IMG/VR virus record: IMGVR_UViG_3300046471_000241
Location: 1-34,071 of that record
Reading direction: 5' to 3' (one strand)
Length of the DNA stretch: 34,071 bases
DNA from: a virus
Shown in pieces: positions 23,348 through 30,982 of the stretch. Both the position numbers and the translations under genes were made by a program. The notes under the pieces are model-generated. The model saw only the letters and a program-made list of their open reading frames with translations, was not told the origin of the DNA and made no database searches. Within the stretch, counting starts at the first letter, position 1, and every line of letters starts with the position of its first letter.

Positions 23348-24371
23348 GCGAAAATTCCGCAAGACGGCACAAAACACGCTCACGGCAACAGCGCAGCAGA
23401 CTGGCGGGGAGATGACGTTCAGCTTTGGCGACCCGACACCGGTGTTAGACCGCCGTGAAATTCTGGACTACATCGAATGCATCGGTAACGGCCAATGGTA
23501 TGAGCCGCCGGTCAGCTTTGACGGACTGGCTCGCACGCTGCGCGCTGCGGTTCACCACAGCTCGTCACTGTATGTGAAGCGGAATATTCTGGCCTCCACC
23601 TTTGTCCCGCACCCGCTGCTTTCACAGCAGGAATTCAGCCGCTTCGCTCTGGATTACCTGGTGTTCGGGAATGCGTTTTTAGAAGTGATCCGCAACCAGC
23701 TCGGCGACGCCGTGGTGATGAAAACCGTGCCCGCCAAATATGCACGGCGCGGCGTGGAGCCTGATACTTACTGGTTTGTGCAACAATGGAAAGAGGCGCA
23801 CCAGTTTGAAACGGGCAGCGTGTTTCATCTGATTGAGCCGGATATTAATCAGGAGCTGTACGGCCTGCCGGAATATCTCAGCGCCCTGAATTCCGCCTGG
23901 TTGAATGAGGCAGCCACGTTGTTCCGCCGGAAGTACTATCAGAACGGCGCACACGCCGGATACATTTTGTATATGACGGATGCAGCGATGAGCAGCAGCG
24001 ACGTTGATGCCATGCGTAAGGCAATGGGTAGTACTAAAGGTCTGGGTAACTTCCGTAACGGGTTTATGTACGCGCCTAACGGCAAGCCTGACGGTCTAAA
24101 AATCATCCCTTTGAGTGAAGTCGCCACCAAAGACGATTTTTTTAATATCAAGAAAGCCAGCCAGAACGATTTGCTGTGCGCGCACCGCGTGCCACCGCAG
24201 ATGATGGGCATTATTCCGGAGAACAGCGGCGGGTTTGGTGATTCGGTGAAGGCGTCGCAGGTGTTTGTGCGTAACGAACTGACGCCGTTACAAGAACGTT
24301 TTAAAGAGTTAAATGCATGGTTTGGGGAGGATGTGATCAGATTTACCTCTTACGAACTTACGCCGGAGTAA
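23340..24371 (+). CDS. Q: Portal protein Q
   Basis: gpQ forms the dodecameric portal through which DNA enters the head. I choose the GTG at 23340, preceded by AAAAGGTG at proper distance, which gives 343 aa (P2 Q is 344 aa) and the basic N-terminus VAKRKFRKTAQ. The longer frame from 23274 lies in the small upstream ORF. The P2 landmarks VLDRREILDYIECIGNGQWY, HHSSSLYVKRNILASTF and SVFHLIEPDINQELYGLPEY are all present. It is the last gene of the rightward P operon; cargo and cos follow. Confidence 0.96.
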   Translation: MAKRKFRKTAQNTLTATAQQTGGEMTFSFGDPTPVLDRREILDYIECIGNGQWYEPPVSFDGLARTLRAAVHHSSSLYVKRNILASTFVPHPLLSQQEFSRFALDYLVFGNAFLEVIRNQLGDAVVMKTVPAKYARRGVEPDTYWFVQQWKEAHQFETGSVFHLIEPDINQELYGLPEYLSALNSAWLNEAATLFRRKYYQNGAHAGYILYMTDAAMSSSDVDAMRKAMGSTKGLGNFRNGFMYAPNGKPDGLKIIPLSEVATKDDFFNIKKASQNDLLCAHRVPPQMMGIIPENSGGFGDSVKASQVFVRNELTPLQERFKELNAWFGEDVIRFTSYELTPE

Positions 24372-24441
24372 GAAGCAAACATAACGCTAACAAATGGAGG
24401 CAATATAACCAACAGTCGTTTTTTTAGGCTGCTATTCGTTA

Positions 24442-24470
24442 TTGAGAAATATCCACTTTGTTAGTATGCA
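24442..24470 (+). promoter_or_regulatory. Candidate sigma-70 promoter of the lipoprotein gene
   Basis: TTGAGA (24442..24447), a 17-base spacer and TATGCA (24465..24470) lie about 80 bases before the lipoprotein ATG. This gives the cargo gene its own promoter, independent of Ogr, in AT-rich DNA. Confidence 0.45.
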
Positions 24471-24553
24471 TATTCCTCGATTCGATCAAGATCATACGCT
24501 AAAGTTTCACCTCCAATTTGACTATACACAGTTACCTTTTTAAAAGGATTATA

Positions 24554-25132
24554 ATGAAAACGCTGTTAAGAGCTTTTGCCGTTCTCGCCATTGCAGTAGG
24601 CCTCTCTGGGTGTGCTATTAGTTTACCGTTTAATAACCGCCTGGCTTACTCTTCTATTTCGGATATGAAATCAGTGCAAATCCAAGGGGAAAAACCGAAA
24701 CTCTCAATTTCTTGGAACCCGGTTAACTTCCCTCAGCGCATCGATATTCAGGGTTCAGATGGCTTCGTAGGCGGTGGTTCCCGTACTCGGTTACCAACTG
24801 GTGTGGCCCTATCCTCTCGCATTGAAGAAGCCATTTCTACTTATGCAGATATATCACCATCAGGTCAAAATCTGACAATTACAGTACTTGAAGCACGTTC
24901 CGGTTTTGAGTATTCAGCGGGTATATTCAACATTACTCCTGCTATTGATGTCGGTACCGTTACATTCAATGCTGCGTTTAGCTTGAACGGTAAAACGTGG
25001 AATCAACAATTCTCCTCACACAAGAAAGATCCAACTATCGGCGGTACTTCAGCTACAGGTATTCTTGAAAGTGCTTGGGACGACGTTGCAGTGCAAGTTG
25101 CAAAAAGCATAGCTGCGCATATCGAAAAATAA
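24554..25132 (+). CDS. Cargo lipoprotein, function unknown
   Basis: A 192-aa precursor from the ATG at 24554, with AAGGA five bases upstream; an in-frame ATG at 24518 would lengthen it without a signal peptide logic. MKTLLRAFAVLAIAVGLSGC is a clean lipoprotein signal with lipobox LSGC and Cys20. The residue after Cys is Ala, so sorting to the outer membrane is expected. The mature part is Ser/Thr/Gly-rich beta-type sequence, and I cannot assign a family with certainty. It lies between Q and the cos-like site, where P2 has only a short gap. A constitutively expressed surface lipoprotein in a prophage could act in superinfection exclusion or host conversion. That is inference. Confidence 0.85.
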   Translation: MKTLLRAFAVLAIAVGLSGCAISLPFNNRLAYSSISDMKSVQIQGEKPKLSISWNPVNFPQRIDIQGSDGFVGGGSRTRLPTGVALSSRIEEAISTYADISPSGQNLTITVLEARSGFEYSAGIFNITPAIDVGTVTFNAAFSLNGKTWNQQFSSHKKDPTIGGTSATGILESAWDDVAVQVAKSIAAHIEK

Positions 25133-25140
25133 TCTAATTT

Positions 25141-25171
25141 CCCCATTGCATGGACGAATATTGCAATGGGG
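25141..25171. terminator. Hairpin after the lipoprotein gene
   Basis: CCCCATTGCA (25141..25150) and TGCAATGGGG (25162..25171) form a perfect 10-bp stem with an 11-base loop, eight bases past the stop codon. There is no T run after it, so it may be a weak terminator or part of the adjoining cos region. Confidence 0.45.
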
Positions 25172-25190
25172 AGTAGTCCCGCACCCCGGC

Positions 25191-25216
25191 GCGCGCAATG
25201 TTACCCGCCTGCCCGC
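25191..25216 (-). other. cos: Candidate cos site (packaging and DNA end cleavage)
   Basis: On the minus strand this reads GGGCAGGCGGGTAACATTG followed by CGCGC. It resembles the P2 cohesive-end sequence as I remember it (GGCGAGGCGGGGAAAGCAC followed by TGCGCGC). The shared parts are AGGCGGG, the AA after it, and TGCGCGC. It is a GC-rich island in AT-rich DNA. Its strand and direction toward Q are those of P2, and it lies between the Q-side and A-side cargo. No other place in the window between Q and A looks like cos. Confidence 0.65.
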
Positions 25217-25594
25217 TTCTTACTTAGTAGGTTGTTTTCAATGCATAGCTCACTACACGGCAAAGCCCTCTATGAAGGGCATACAAGTACTTTTCGATCC
25301 TACTGCGGGGCATGCAAAATCATGCGTATAATGCATGCAAATTTTCCTACACGTTGACGAATGCAAGAAATCGGTGGGCATATTTTGCTTTTAAGCACCA
25401 TGGATATAGTCGCAGATGGTGGTGAGCATGTAAGCACACTTGAAGATGCATAAGGATTGAGCATGTGAAAAAGTTTTTTTTGGCCTTCGTGAAGTAAAAG
25501 ATAACTGCATCATATTAGAGTGTGGTAAAGATAAATTATATAAAATGGACAAATACTTTATAAATTAAAGGTATATTCTTTTTATTATCTTTCG
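25217..25594. other. Non-coding region between cos and the STAND gene
   Basis: About 380 AT-rich bases. A 38-codon frame on the plus strand at 25241..25357 (MHSSLHGKALYEGHTS... with a CGAC pair) is the only short ORF with any character, and its support is weak. ATGCATGC-type palindromes cluster at 25312..25342. Terminase-binding sequences would be expected near cos, but I cannot identify them. Confidence 0.4.
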
Positions 25595-25642
25595 ATAAAA
25601 ATAAGAATACGCAGTCGCTGAATTTATACCCAACGACTGCGT
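25595..25642 (-). terminator. Terminator of the STAND NTPase gene
   Basis: ACGCAGTCG (25609..25617) pairs perfectly with CGACTGCGT (25634..25642) over a 16-base loop. On the minus strand the stem is followed by ATTCTTATTTTTATC. It lies ten bases after the stop codon, giving the cargo gene its own transcription end. Confidence 0.8.
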
Positions 25643-25652
25643 GTGTGTGAAA

Positions 25653-28238
25653 TTACTTACGGATGAGTTTTCTTTTAAGTCTCTGGCAATGTACTTCGTT
25701 GGGTTCAATACTTAAACCAATGTTAGCGAGTTCTAATGCTTCTTGCTCTTTATTAAGATGTAAAGCTAGCCAGGCAATTCTTGAACAAGATATTGGATCG
25801 GCTTCATCTTTTCTACGATAAATTACATTAAAGAGTTTAATTAGTAATTCGTTTTTAACCTGATCACCCAATTCTATTTCGTTTGAACTAAACAAATGAT
25901 TAATCTTATTTGTTATGTTTGAAAGTTCGTCAAATCCAATGTTATCATAAGCTGATAATTGAGTAAGCCCATGTATTTGGTCGAAGGGTTGGTTAAGTCT
26001 TTCAGCAATATTTGAAAATATATTCCAAGCCTGAAATTTATTTTTCTCATATTTTTCATTTTCAATGTACCGTGTAATGCAATCTTTGGCCAAGTGGTTA
26101 AACTCATGAAGGTTAGCTTCGAGTAACCACATAGCTAGTAATTTCCAACCACCATTAAAAGTGATACATATTCTTTCGAGAATTATTTTGTGATTTTTTA
26201 TAAAGTCCGTATCATGGTTCAGGGTTGACAGGTAACGAGTGAAGTTATTGCTTAAAGAGTTATTTTTGTCTTCTAAACTAATTGCTCCGAATCTTCTCAG
26301 ATACGATAAGTCTTGTGAGATAACAAATTTCTGGGAGCTAACACCTACTTTTTTATTACCAAAAGAAAAAGCTACATAAGGTAGTTGGAGAAAATAGTAT
26401 CCGTCTTCTGATTTCAATTCCTCAATCATTGAATATTGAATAAGAAGATCGATTGACTTCTCGACCTCTAATGGTTCCTCAAAAGAAAACATCAAAACAG
26501 CTTCTAGCCCTAATCGTGGTACTGCGGAATTCCACGAGGATAAAGTTAAAAATACTCTTTGAGCATAAGGTGGTAAAATAGAGTATGTTCTTTCAAACAA
26601 TGCAGTCAATACTTCATCACTGCCAGCAATCAATCGTTCCAATGAACCTTTCATCTTATTTCTTACTAAATCACCAATTAGTATTTTAATGATGTATGGA
26701 TGACCAGCAGAAATAGTATAAATCTTGTCTCTGTTTTCTTTTGTTATTCCACCTTCAATTTTTAAACTCTCAATTGTGAGGTTTATCAATTTCATCGATT
26801 GTTCTTTGCTCATTCCTTGAACATGAAGAGGGTAATCGCCTCTGAAATCACGAAGGCGAGTTGTTATCAATATCTTATTCGGAGATCTAATATAAGTGTC
26901 AACCCATTTGTAGGTTTCAGTGGGGTTGTCGATAGTTTCAAAATTATCAAATATAAATAAGGTAGAGCCTGCATCTGCTTTAGTTAATTGGTTTTGAAAG
27001 TACGTAATAGCATCAAAACTTTTTTCTTTTATTTGTTTAGATGATTTAAATAGTTTTGAATAATAGTCCGCTATATCTTTTTTTGTAATTACTTCAGCTC
27101 TAACGATTTTAGCACCATTTGGTGAAAGATCTATGTCTCTAGAGCTAAACCAAATTATTGCATCAAATCTTGTGTTTTCATATAAACGAGGAATTACCTT
27201 TAACGCTAGCGAAGTTTTACCAATCCCGCCCCTACCCAATAAAGTTATAGCTATGTGTCTTTCATCGTTAAGAAGTGTAAATAGTTCATCTTCTAATTCA
27301 TCGCGATTAATGTACTCGTAAGATAATCTAGGAACGTTAGAGAAGCAATTCTCATAAGATATTAACTCACCTAAACCTTCAGACTCACTTGGTGGTAACT
27401 GTCCTTTGGGTGATGAATATTCATTTGAATCACCATGAATTTTATCATCACTTAGATATGAAATCATTTCATATCTACTATTAGTGAATCCCCCGTTAGC
27501 AATATAGAAGTCGCGTAAATCAGGATCGCTTATAACTAGGGGTATCTTACATAATTTATCTACATAAATATAAATACCTTCTTCATATTGATAGCTGTCA
27601 GTTCTCTTTAATATTTCGAATTCATTATTTAAAGTTGATATAGGGGAAACCCTAAATTTACCGCTCATATTCCTTTTTAAATATGCGGAAGGGAGTTTAA
27701 GTAAGGAGAGGTTATCAATAATTAGATTGATACTTTTATCTAAATGGATGGCTGCTTTAGATGCTGAGTTGCTTACTGTTGCGCCATGCCCGCGAGTTTT
27801 ATTTCTAAGCTCAGTGAAATGCTTAAACCAAGATTTAAGATCTTTTTTTACTAGATTTTTATCGTATGGTAAGTTAAAGCACTCTAATGAAAGTTGGAGT
27901 TCACTGACAGCTTCGAATTGCCAATCTCCTAATGTTGATTTTTTTATAAATTCTGCTTGATGGGTTCTCATTTCATCGGGTAAGTACTGCGAGGCGGTGC
28001 CTATGAGTAAATCATCAATTGAGTTTGACCATTCACCTAAACCACTTGCTCTTACTAAGCCATGGAGAATTTTATATTGATGCCTATCCTTATCTTTTTT
28101 TAAGGATGATACTAATGATAAGGTTATTAATTTGGTTAAAGCTTCACCAAAAATTAACAAGTTGAAGAAGAAAGCAAAATCAGAGTCGCTTTTTGAAATC
28201 TCGACCTTTCTACTTAGTTGCTCTATAAAACGATTCAT
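25653..28238 (-). CDS. Cargo gene: STAND NTPase, HEPN-like N-terminus plus NB-ARC plus repeats (probable anti-phage protein)
   Basis: A protein of 861 aa from the ATG at 28238, which has GAGG five bases upstream; the TTG at 28265 is less likely. The helical N-terminus holds ELRNKTRGHG, an R-x5-H motif (R145-H151) typical of HEPN ribonucleases. The NTPase core has Walker A LGRGGIGKTS (334-343), Walker B TLFIFDNFE (426-434), the sensor ITTR (458-461) and GHP (512-514), the NB-ARC order. A winged-helix region and helical, TPR-like repeats follow to the end. STAND proteins of this design sense a ligand with the repeats, oligomerise through the NTPase and fire the N-terminal effector. The gene is AT-rich, has its own terminator, and occupies the A-cos interval where P2 has the exclusion genes tin and old. 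Anti-phage function is therefore likely but inferred; the trigger is unknown. Confidence 0.85.
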   Translation of the reverse strand: MNRFIEQLSRKVEISKSDSDFAFFFNLLIFGEALTKLITLSLVSSLKKDKDRHQYKILHGLVRASGLGEWSNSIDDLLIGTASQYLPDEMRTHQAEFIKKSTLGDWQFEAVSELQLSLECFNLPYDKNLVKKDLKSWFKHFTELRNKTRGHGATVSNSASKAAIHLDKSINLIIDNLSLLKLPSAYLKRNMSGKFRVSPISTLNNEFEILKRTDSYQYEEGIYIYVDKLCKIPLVISDPDLRDFYIANGGFTNSRYEMISYLSDDKIHGDSNEYSSPKGQLPPSESEGLGELISYENCFSNVPRLSYEYINRDELEDELFTLLNDERHIAITLLGRGGIGKTSLALKVIPRLYENTRFDAIIWFSSRDIDLSPNGAKIVRAEVITKKDIADYYSKLFKSSKQIKEKSFDAITYFQNQLTKADAGSTLFIFDNFETIDNPTETYKWVDTYIRSPNKILITTRLRDFRGDYPLHVQGMSKEQSMKLINLTIESLKIEGGITKENRDKIYTISAGHPYIIKILIGDLVRNKMKGSLERLIAGSDEVLTALFERTYSILPPYAQRVFLTLSSWNSAVPRLGLEAVLMFSFEEPLEVEKSIDLLIQYSMIEELKSEDGYYFLQLPYVAFSFGNKKVGVSSQKFVISQDLSYLRRFGAISLEDKNNSLSNNFTRYLSTLNHDTDFIKNHKIILERICITFNGGWKLLAMWLLEANLHEFNHLAKDCITRYIENEKYEKNKFQAWNIFSNIAERLNQPFDQIHGLTQLSAYDNIGFDELSNITNKINHLFSSNEIELGDQVKNELLIKLFNVIYRRKDEADPISCSRIAWLALHLNKEQEALELANIGLSIEPNEVHCQRLKRKLIRK

Positions 28239-28299
28239 CTCTACCTCATAAAATTTAGTTATCAAAATTCATTAAATTTTACATGTCGTAATGAAATGA

Positions 28300-28327
28300 A
28301 GTTAGCAATCTCTAAGTTAGTTAGCAA
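28300..28327. repeat. Two direct repeats upstream of the STAND gene, operator-like
   Basis: AGTTAGCAA occurs at 28300..28308 and 28319..28327, 19 bases apart, with a related GTAGTTAGT further upstream. They lie 62 to 90 bases before the start codon, in the likely promoter region. They could be binding sites for a regulator; none is identified. Confidence 0.4.
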
Positions 28328-28432
28328 CTTGATTTTGTGCCTACTTTGCAATTACTAGTTTTTTAGGTGTAGTTAGTAAGTGCTTTAAAGGCAAAAGCGA
28401 AATTTTTATGAAATGCGATTCTTTAATATTCG

Positions 28433-30430
28433 TTATAACCTCGCCACAATCGGTATCTGCCGATGTATCGAGTCAACATTAGATTGTAGGTGGGCTGATG
28501 TAAGCGTTTTATAAGGCCTGCCAGCCTGGCTATCATGGATATTGTATGTAGGTTTCGTTCTGCCTAACCCACAGTTATTGACAGAACTCCGAGGCGCGCC
28601 GGAGGCGCTTTTTGCGGTCAAAACCTCAGAATCAACGGCAGAAGCAACGATGCGCCATTCAGTGGTGCGCGTTTCATATACATGTGATTCGCCGAGGTGG
28701 GGCGCGAAAATGCCCACAACTTTTTTCACTTCTTCATCGTAGGCGTTCAGCTCATTGGCAACGCGACGTGCTACGCGCACCGTCTGATCGTCACGCGGTA
28801 TATTAGCGCCGCCCTGGGCTGTCATGTACGCCATAAAGTCACCGGCATCAGCAGCAGCGCGAACGGCTTCCACTTCTTCGTCAAAGGTTTCAGTCAGACT
28901 GATGGAACGGATGCGGCGGCACTCACGGTATGAACCCATAGTAGGCAGGCCGATGGGATGGAATTGAGGGATACGCCATGTTGCAGCCCAGGCAGTAACA
29001 GCAGCAGCGGAATCCGTCAGAAGCTCGCCGGTCTCGTGGTCGCGTTCGCCTTCCAGTGCGTAACCGTCGATATTCTTCGCGATGTATTTAGCGATGTAGC
29101 CAGCAGCACCGCCTCGGTTCAGGTGCTTACAGTCAAAGCGGTTCTTGGCTGCGCCGCGCTCGTCACCGTCTTCTTTCATGGCGTATTTGCGCATGATATC
29201 GATCACCGACTTACGCATGGCAGGCTTGGTGAATAACATCATGTGCCAGTGCGGAGTCGCGTCGTGGTGAGGCTCAACTACGCGCATCCCATAAACTGAT
29301 AGGCCACTGTCTTTAAACGCGGTGCGCATTTTGCTCCAGATCCCACAAAGATAACGCTGTGCATCTTTCGGCGTGTAGGCCTCTTTGTCCCAGGCATGAT
29401 TTCGCTGAACGCGCTTGTTATCACCTTTACCAACCATGCGGGTCGGGTGAAATTTAGAAGGGGTGGTGATGGTCAGAAACATCCCGACGTCACCATTCGC
29501 GGCAGCATATTTTTCGGTGCCGGCGATAGTGCTCATCAGCTCCATGCGGCGGATTTCAGGGTTTGAAATACTCGCCATGACCTTATCGATCAAACTGATA
29601 CGCTCGCCGGTTTCGACATTCTCCAGGTCGCGGCTTTTTAGATAGTCCAGATTCGACAGTCGGCGGGAACGAACTTCACGGATAGCCTGCTTACTGGCAT
29701 AGGGAGACGCGTCACGGTTAACCTTGCCGATTGCGATCAGCAATGACTCACGCCAGCGGGTACGCTGGCCTTTCAACTGACTTAACCACCAATCGGGATT
29801 TACCAGCCGAGACATGCTAGCGATGGCAGACGTTGCATCAAGCTTGCCTTTAGTGAATTTTGTCCAATACATAGGGTTGACGTTGAAGGCACGAGACATT
29901 CCTGCAATATCACGATACAGAGCGCACTGCGTATCAGACTGAAGAAGTACCGCGTAATCTCCACCATGTTCAGCCAACAGCTGATCGCAACGGTCTTCAT
30001 AAATGGCCTTCAATTGTCCTGCAATATTCTGTGTGAAACGACGTAGCGGTTTGTCGCTCATGCTTGGTAACTGGTGATAAACATCGGCCTCTGAGATGAA
30101 TTTCATGGTGGCATTGATATTCATTGCATGGGCTTTATTAACTGCATCGACACGCGGCAGGATGCTGCGGCCAAGGGTATAAACCAGATATTTATTGGCT
30201 GCGTGAATGCCCAGAGTTTTGAGCAGGTACTTATGGCGGCCAGTGAAAATTTCTTGCAGGTCTTTAGAGAGGTTTTTTACTTTGATTAAAACAGCTTGCC
30301 CCTGATCGTATTCATCACGGGTAAGCGGTCTCGGCCTTTCTTGGGGAACGATTGGGGCTAGGGGTTTATTCCAGGGGAACGCCCAAACATCGGGCGTTTC
30401 AGTCTGAGAAGTAAAGCGATTGTTCTGCAT
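28433..30430 (-). CDS. A: Replication initiator A (rolling-circle HUH endonuclease)
   Basis: gpA nicks ori and stays bound to the 5' end to start rolling-circle replication. The 665-aa product has the metal-binding HUH motif PHWHMML (H394, H396) and the tyrosine pair Y445 and Y449 in GYIAKYIAKN, equal to Tyr450/Tyr454 of P2. Similarity to P2 gpA is strong up to APRSSVNNCG near residue 610. The remaining 55 or so residues are unrelated and about 100 residues fewer than in P2, so the C-terminus has been replaced right after ori. The start ATG overlaps the stop of a 27-codon ORF (TAATG). It is the last gene of the early operon. A relic copy is at 910..1090. Confidence 0.96.
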   Translation of the reverse strand: MQNNRFTSQTETPDVWAFPWNKPLAPIVPQERPRPLTRDEYDQGQAVLIKVKNLSKDLQEIFTGRHKYLLKTLGIHAANKYLVYTLGRSILPRVDAVNKAHAMNINATMKFISEADVYHQLPSMSDKPLRRFTQNIAGQLKAIYEDRCDQLLAEHGGDYAVLLQSDTQCALYRDIAGMSRAFNVNPMYWTKFTKGKLDATSAIASMSRLVNPDWWLSQLKGQRTRWRESLLIAIGKVNRDASPYASKQAIREVRSRRLSNLDYLKSRDLENVETGERISLIDKVMASISNPEIRRMELMSTIAGTEKYAAANGDVGMFLTITTPSKFHPTRMVGKGDNKRVQRNHAWDKEAYTPKDAQRYLCGIWSKMRTAFKDSGLSVYGMRVVEPHHDATPHWHMMLFTKPAMRKSVIDIMRKYAMKEDGDERGAAKNRFDCKHLNRGGAAGYIAKYIAKNIDGYALEGERDHETGELLTDSAAAVTAWAATWRIPQFHPIGLPTMGSYRECRRIRSISLTETFDEEVEAVRAAADAGDFMAYMTAQGGANIPRDDQTVRVARRVANELNAYDEEVKKVVGIFAPHLGESHVYETRTTEWRIVASAVDSEVLTAKSASGAPRSSVNNCGLGRTKPTYNIHDSQAGRPYKTLTSAHLQSNVDSIHRQIPIVARL
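28572..28605 (-). other. ori: Predicted rolling-circle origin (ori) inside gene A
   Basis: On the minus strand GGCGCGCCTCGGAGTTCTG followed by TCAATAACTG matches my recollection of the P2 nick region (CGCGCCTCGGA/GTCCTG). P2 gpA acts in cis on an origin inside its own gene, at this place in the coding sequence. The same block, altered at several bases, is retained in the relic at 980..1013. Exact nick position is not provable here. Confidence 0.6.
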
Positions 30431-30513
30431 TACAAACCGTCTTTGATATCAATGATCAGATAGCCAGCATTGATGCCAGCCAGAATGAGCAATGCCATCG
30501 AGAACAAAATCAT
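30430..30513 (-). CDS. 27-residue membrane mini-protein between the TraR-like gene and A
   Basis: The frame encodes MILFSMALLILAGINAGYLI plus seven polar residues, a single membrane helix with an acidic/basic tail. Its ATG overlaps the stop of the upstream gene (ATGA) and its TAA overlaps the ATG of A (TAATG), leaving no spare base on either side. Such double coupling is hard to explain by chance. It may serve mainly to pass ribosomes into A, or act as a tiny membrane protein. Family unknown to me. Confidence 0.65.
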   Translation of the reverse strand: MILFSMALLILAGINAGYLIIDIKDGL

Positions 30514-30734
30514 TTACTGTCTCGGTAATGCTTAGCGTTTAGCTCACTGATTTCCTTGCAATAGATACATAGCTCAACGCCAGGCAGAGCTGAGCGGCGT
30601 TCTTCAGGAATAGGGCGGTCACAGTCGAGGCAATACATGGCGGAAACGCCCGTAGTGCTTATGCGGGCAGCTTGAATTTGTGACTCTAAGATCAGGTCCG
30701 CTCGTTCTTGGGCAGCGTCAATGACATCAGCCAT
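30510..30734 (-). CDS. TraR/DksA-type zinc-finger protein
   Basis: A 74-aa protein with the C4 zinc finger C-x2-C-x17-C-x2-C (YCLDCDRPIPEERRSALPGVELCIYC) of the TraR/DksA family. Members bind the secondary channel of RNA polymerase and can mimic DksA with ppGpp. P2 has a related early gene (orf82). The N-terminal half is the short helical tip MADVIDAAQERADLILE. It overlaps the preceding gene by one base and the mini-ORF by four. Confidence 0.88.
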   Translation of the reverse strand: MADVIDAAQERADLILESQIQAARISTTGVSAMYCLDCDRPIPEERRSALPGVELCIYCKEISELNAKHYRDSK

Positions 30735-30916
30735 TAATGAAATTCTCCCGCTTCGTTTTGGATGCGGGTAGCCTCAACGCGTAAAGCTTCGGCGGCTTCA
30801 GTGCCGGTCATTGCCTGCTTGACGATGAAACATGCGATAGCCTCAAGACGTGCAGCGAATACGGCTGCACGATTTAAACGTTCGTCAGAACGAGCTTCAT
30901 TTATGATTTCTTCCAT
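30734..30916 (-). CDS. Small early protein, DUF2732-like
   Basis: A 60-aa, fully helical and charged protein (MEEIINEARSDERLNRAAVF... AAEALRVEATRIQNEAGEFH). The pattern EARxDER followed by GxEAAEALRxEA fits the P2-family protein DUF2732, of unknown function; I assign it from memory. It lies in the same small-gene block as in P2 (orf80 to orf83). Confidence 0.7.
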   Translation of the reverse strand: MEEIINEARSDERLNRAAVFAARLEAIACFIVKQAMTGTEAAEALRVEATRIQNEAGEFH

Positions 30917-30982
30917 TATCCAATCCTGTTTTTAGGCAAAAGAATGCCCGGCGGGTTGAACGCCAATTAAATTTCAGATGTA

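Noticed and set aside
25241-25357. 38-codon ORF after cos
   Set aside because: Only a weak AGG lies upstream and no recognisable family features are seen; kept as a note within the intergenic entry.
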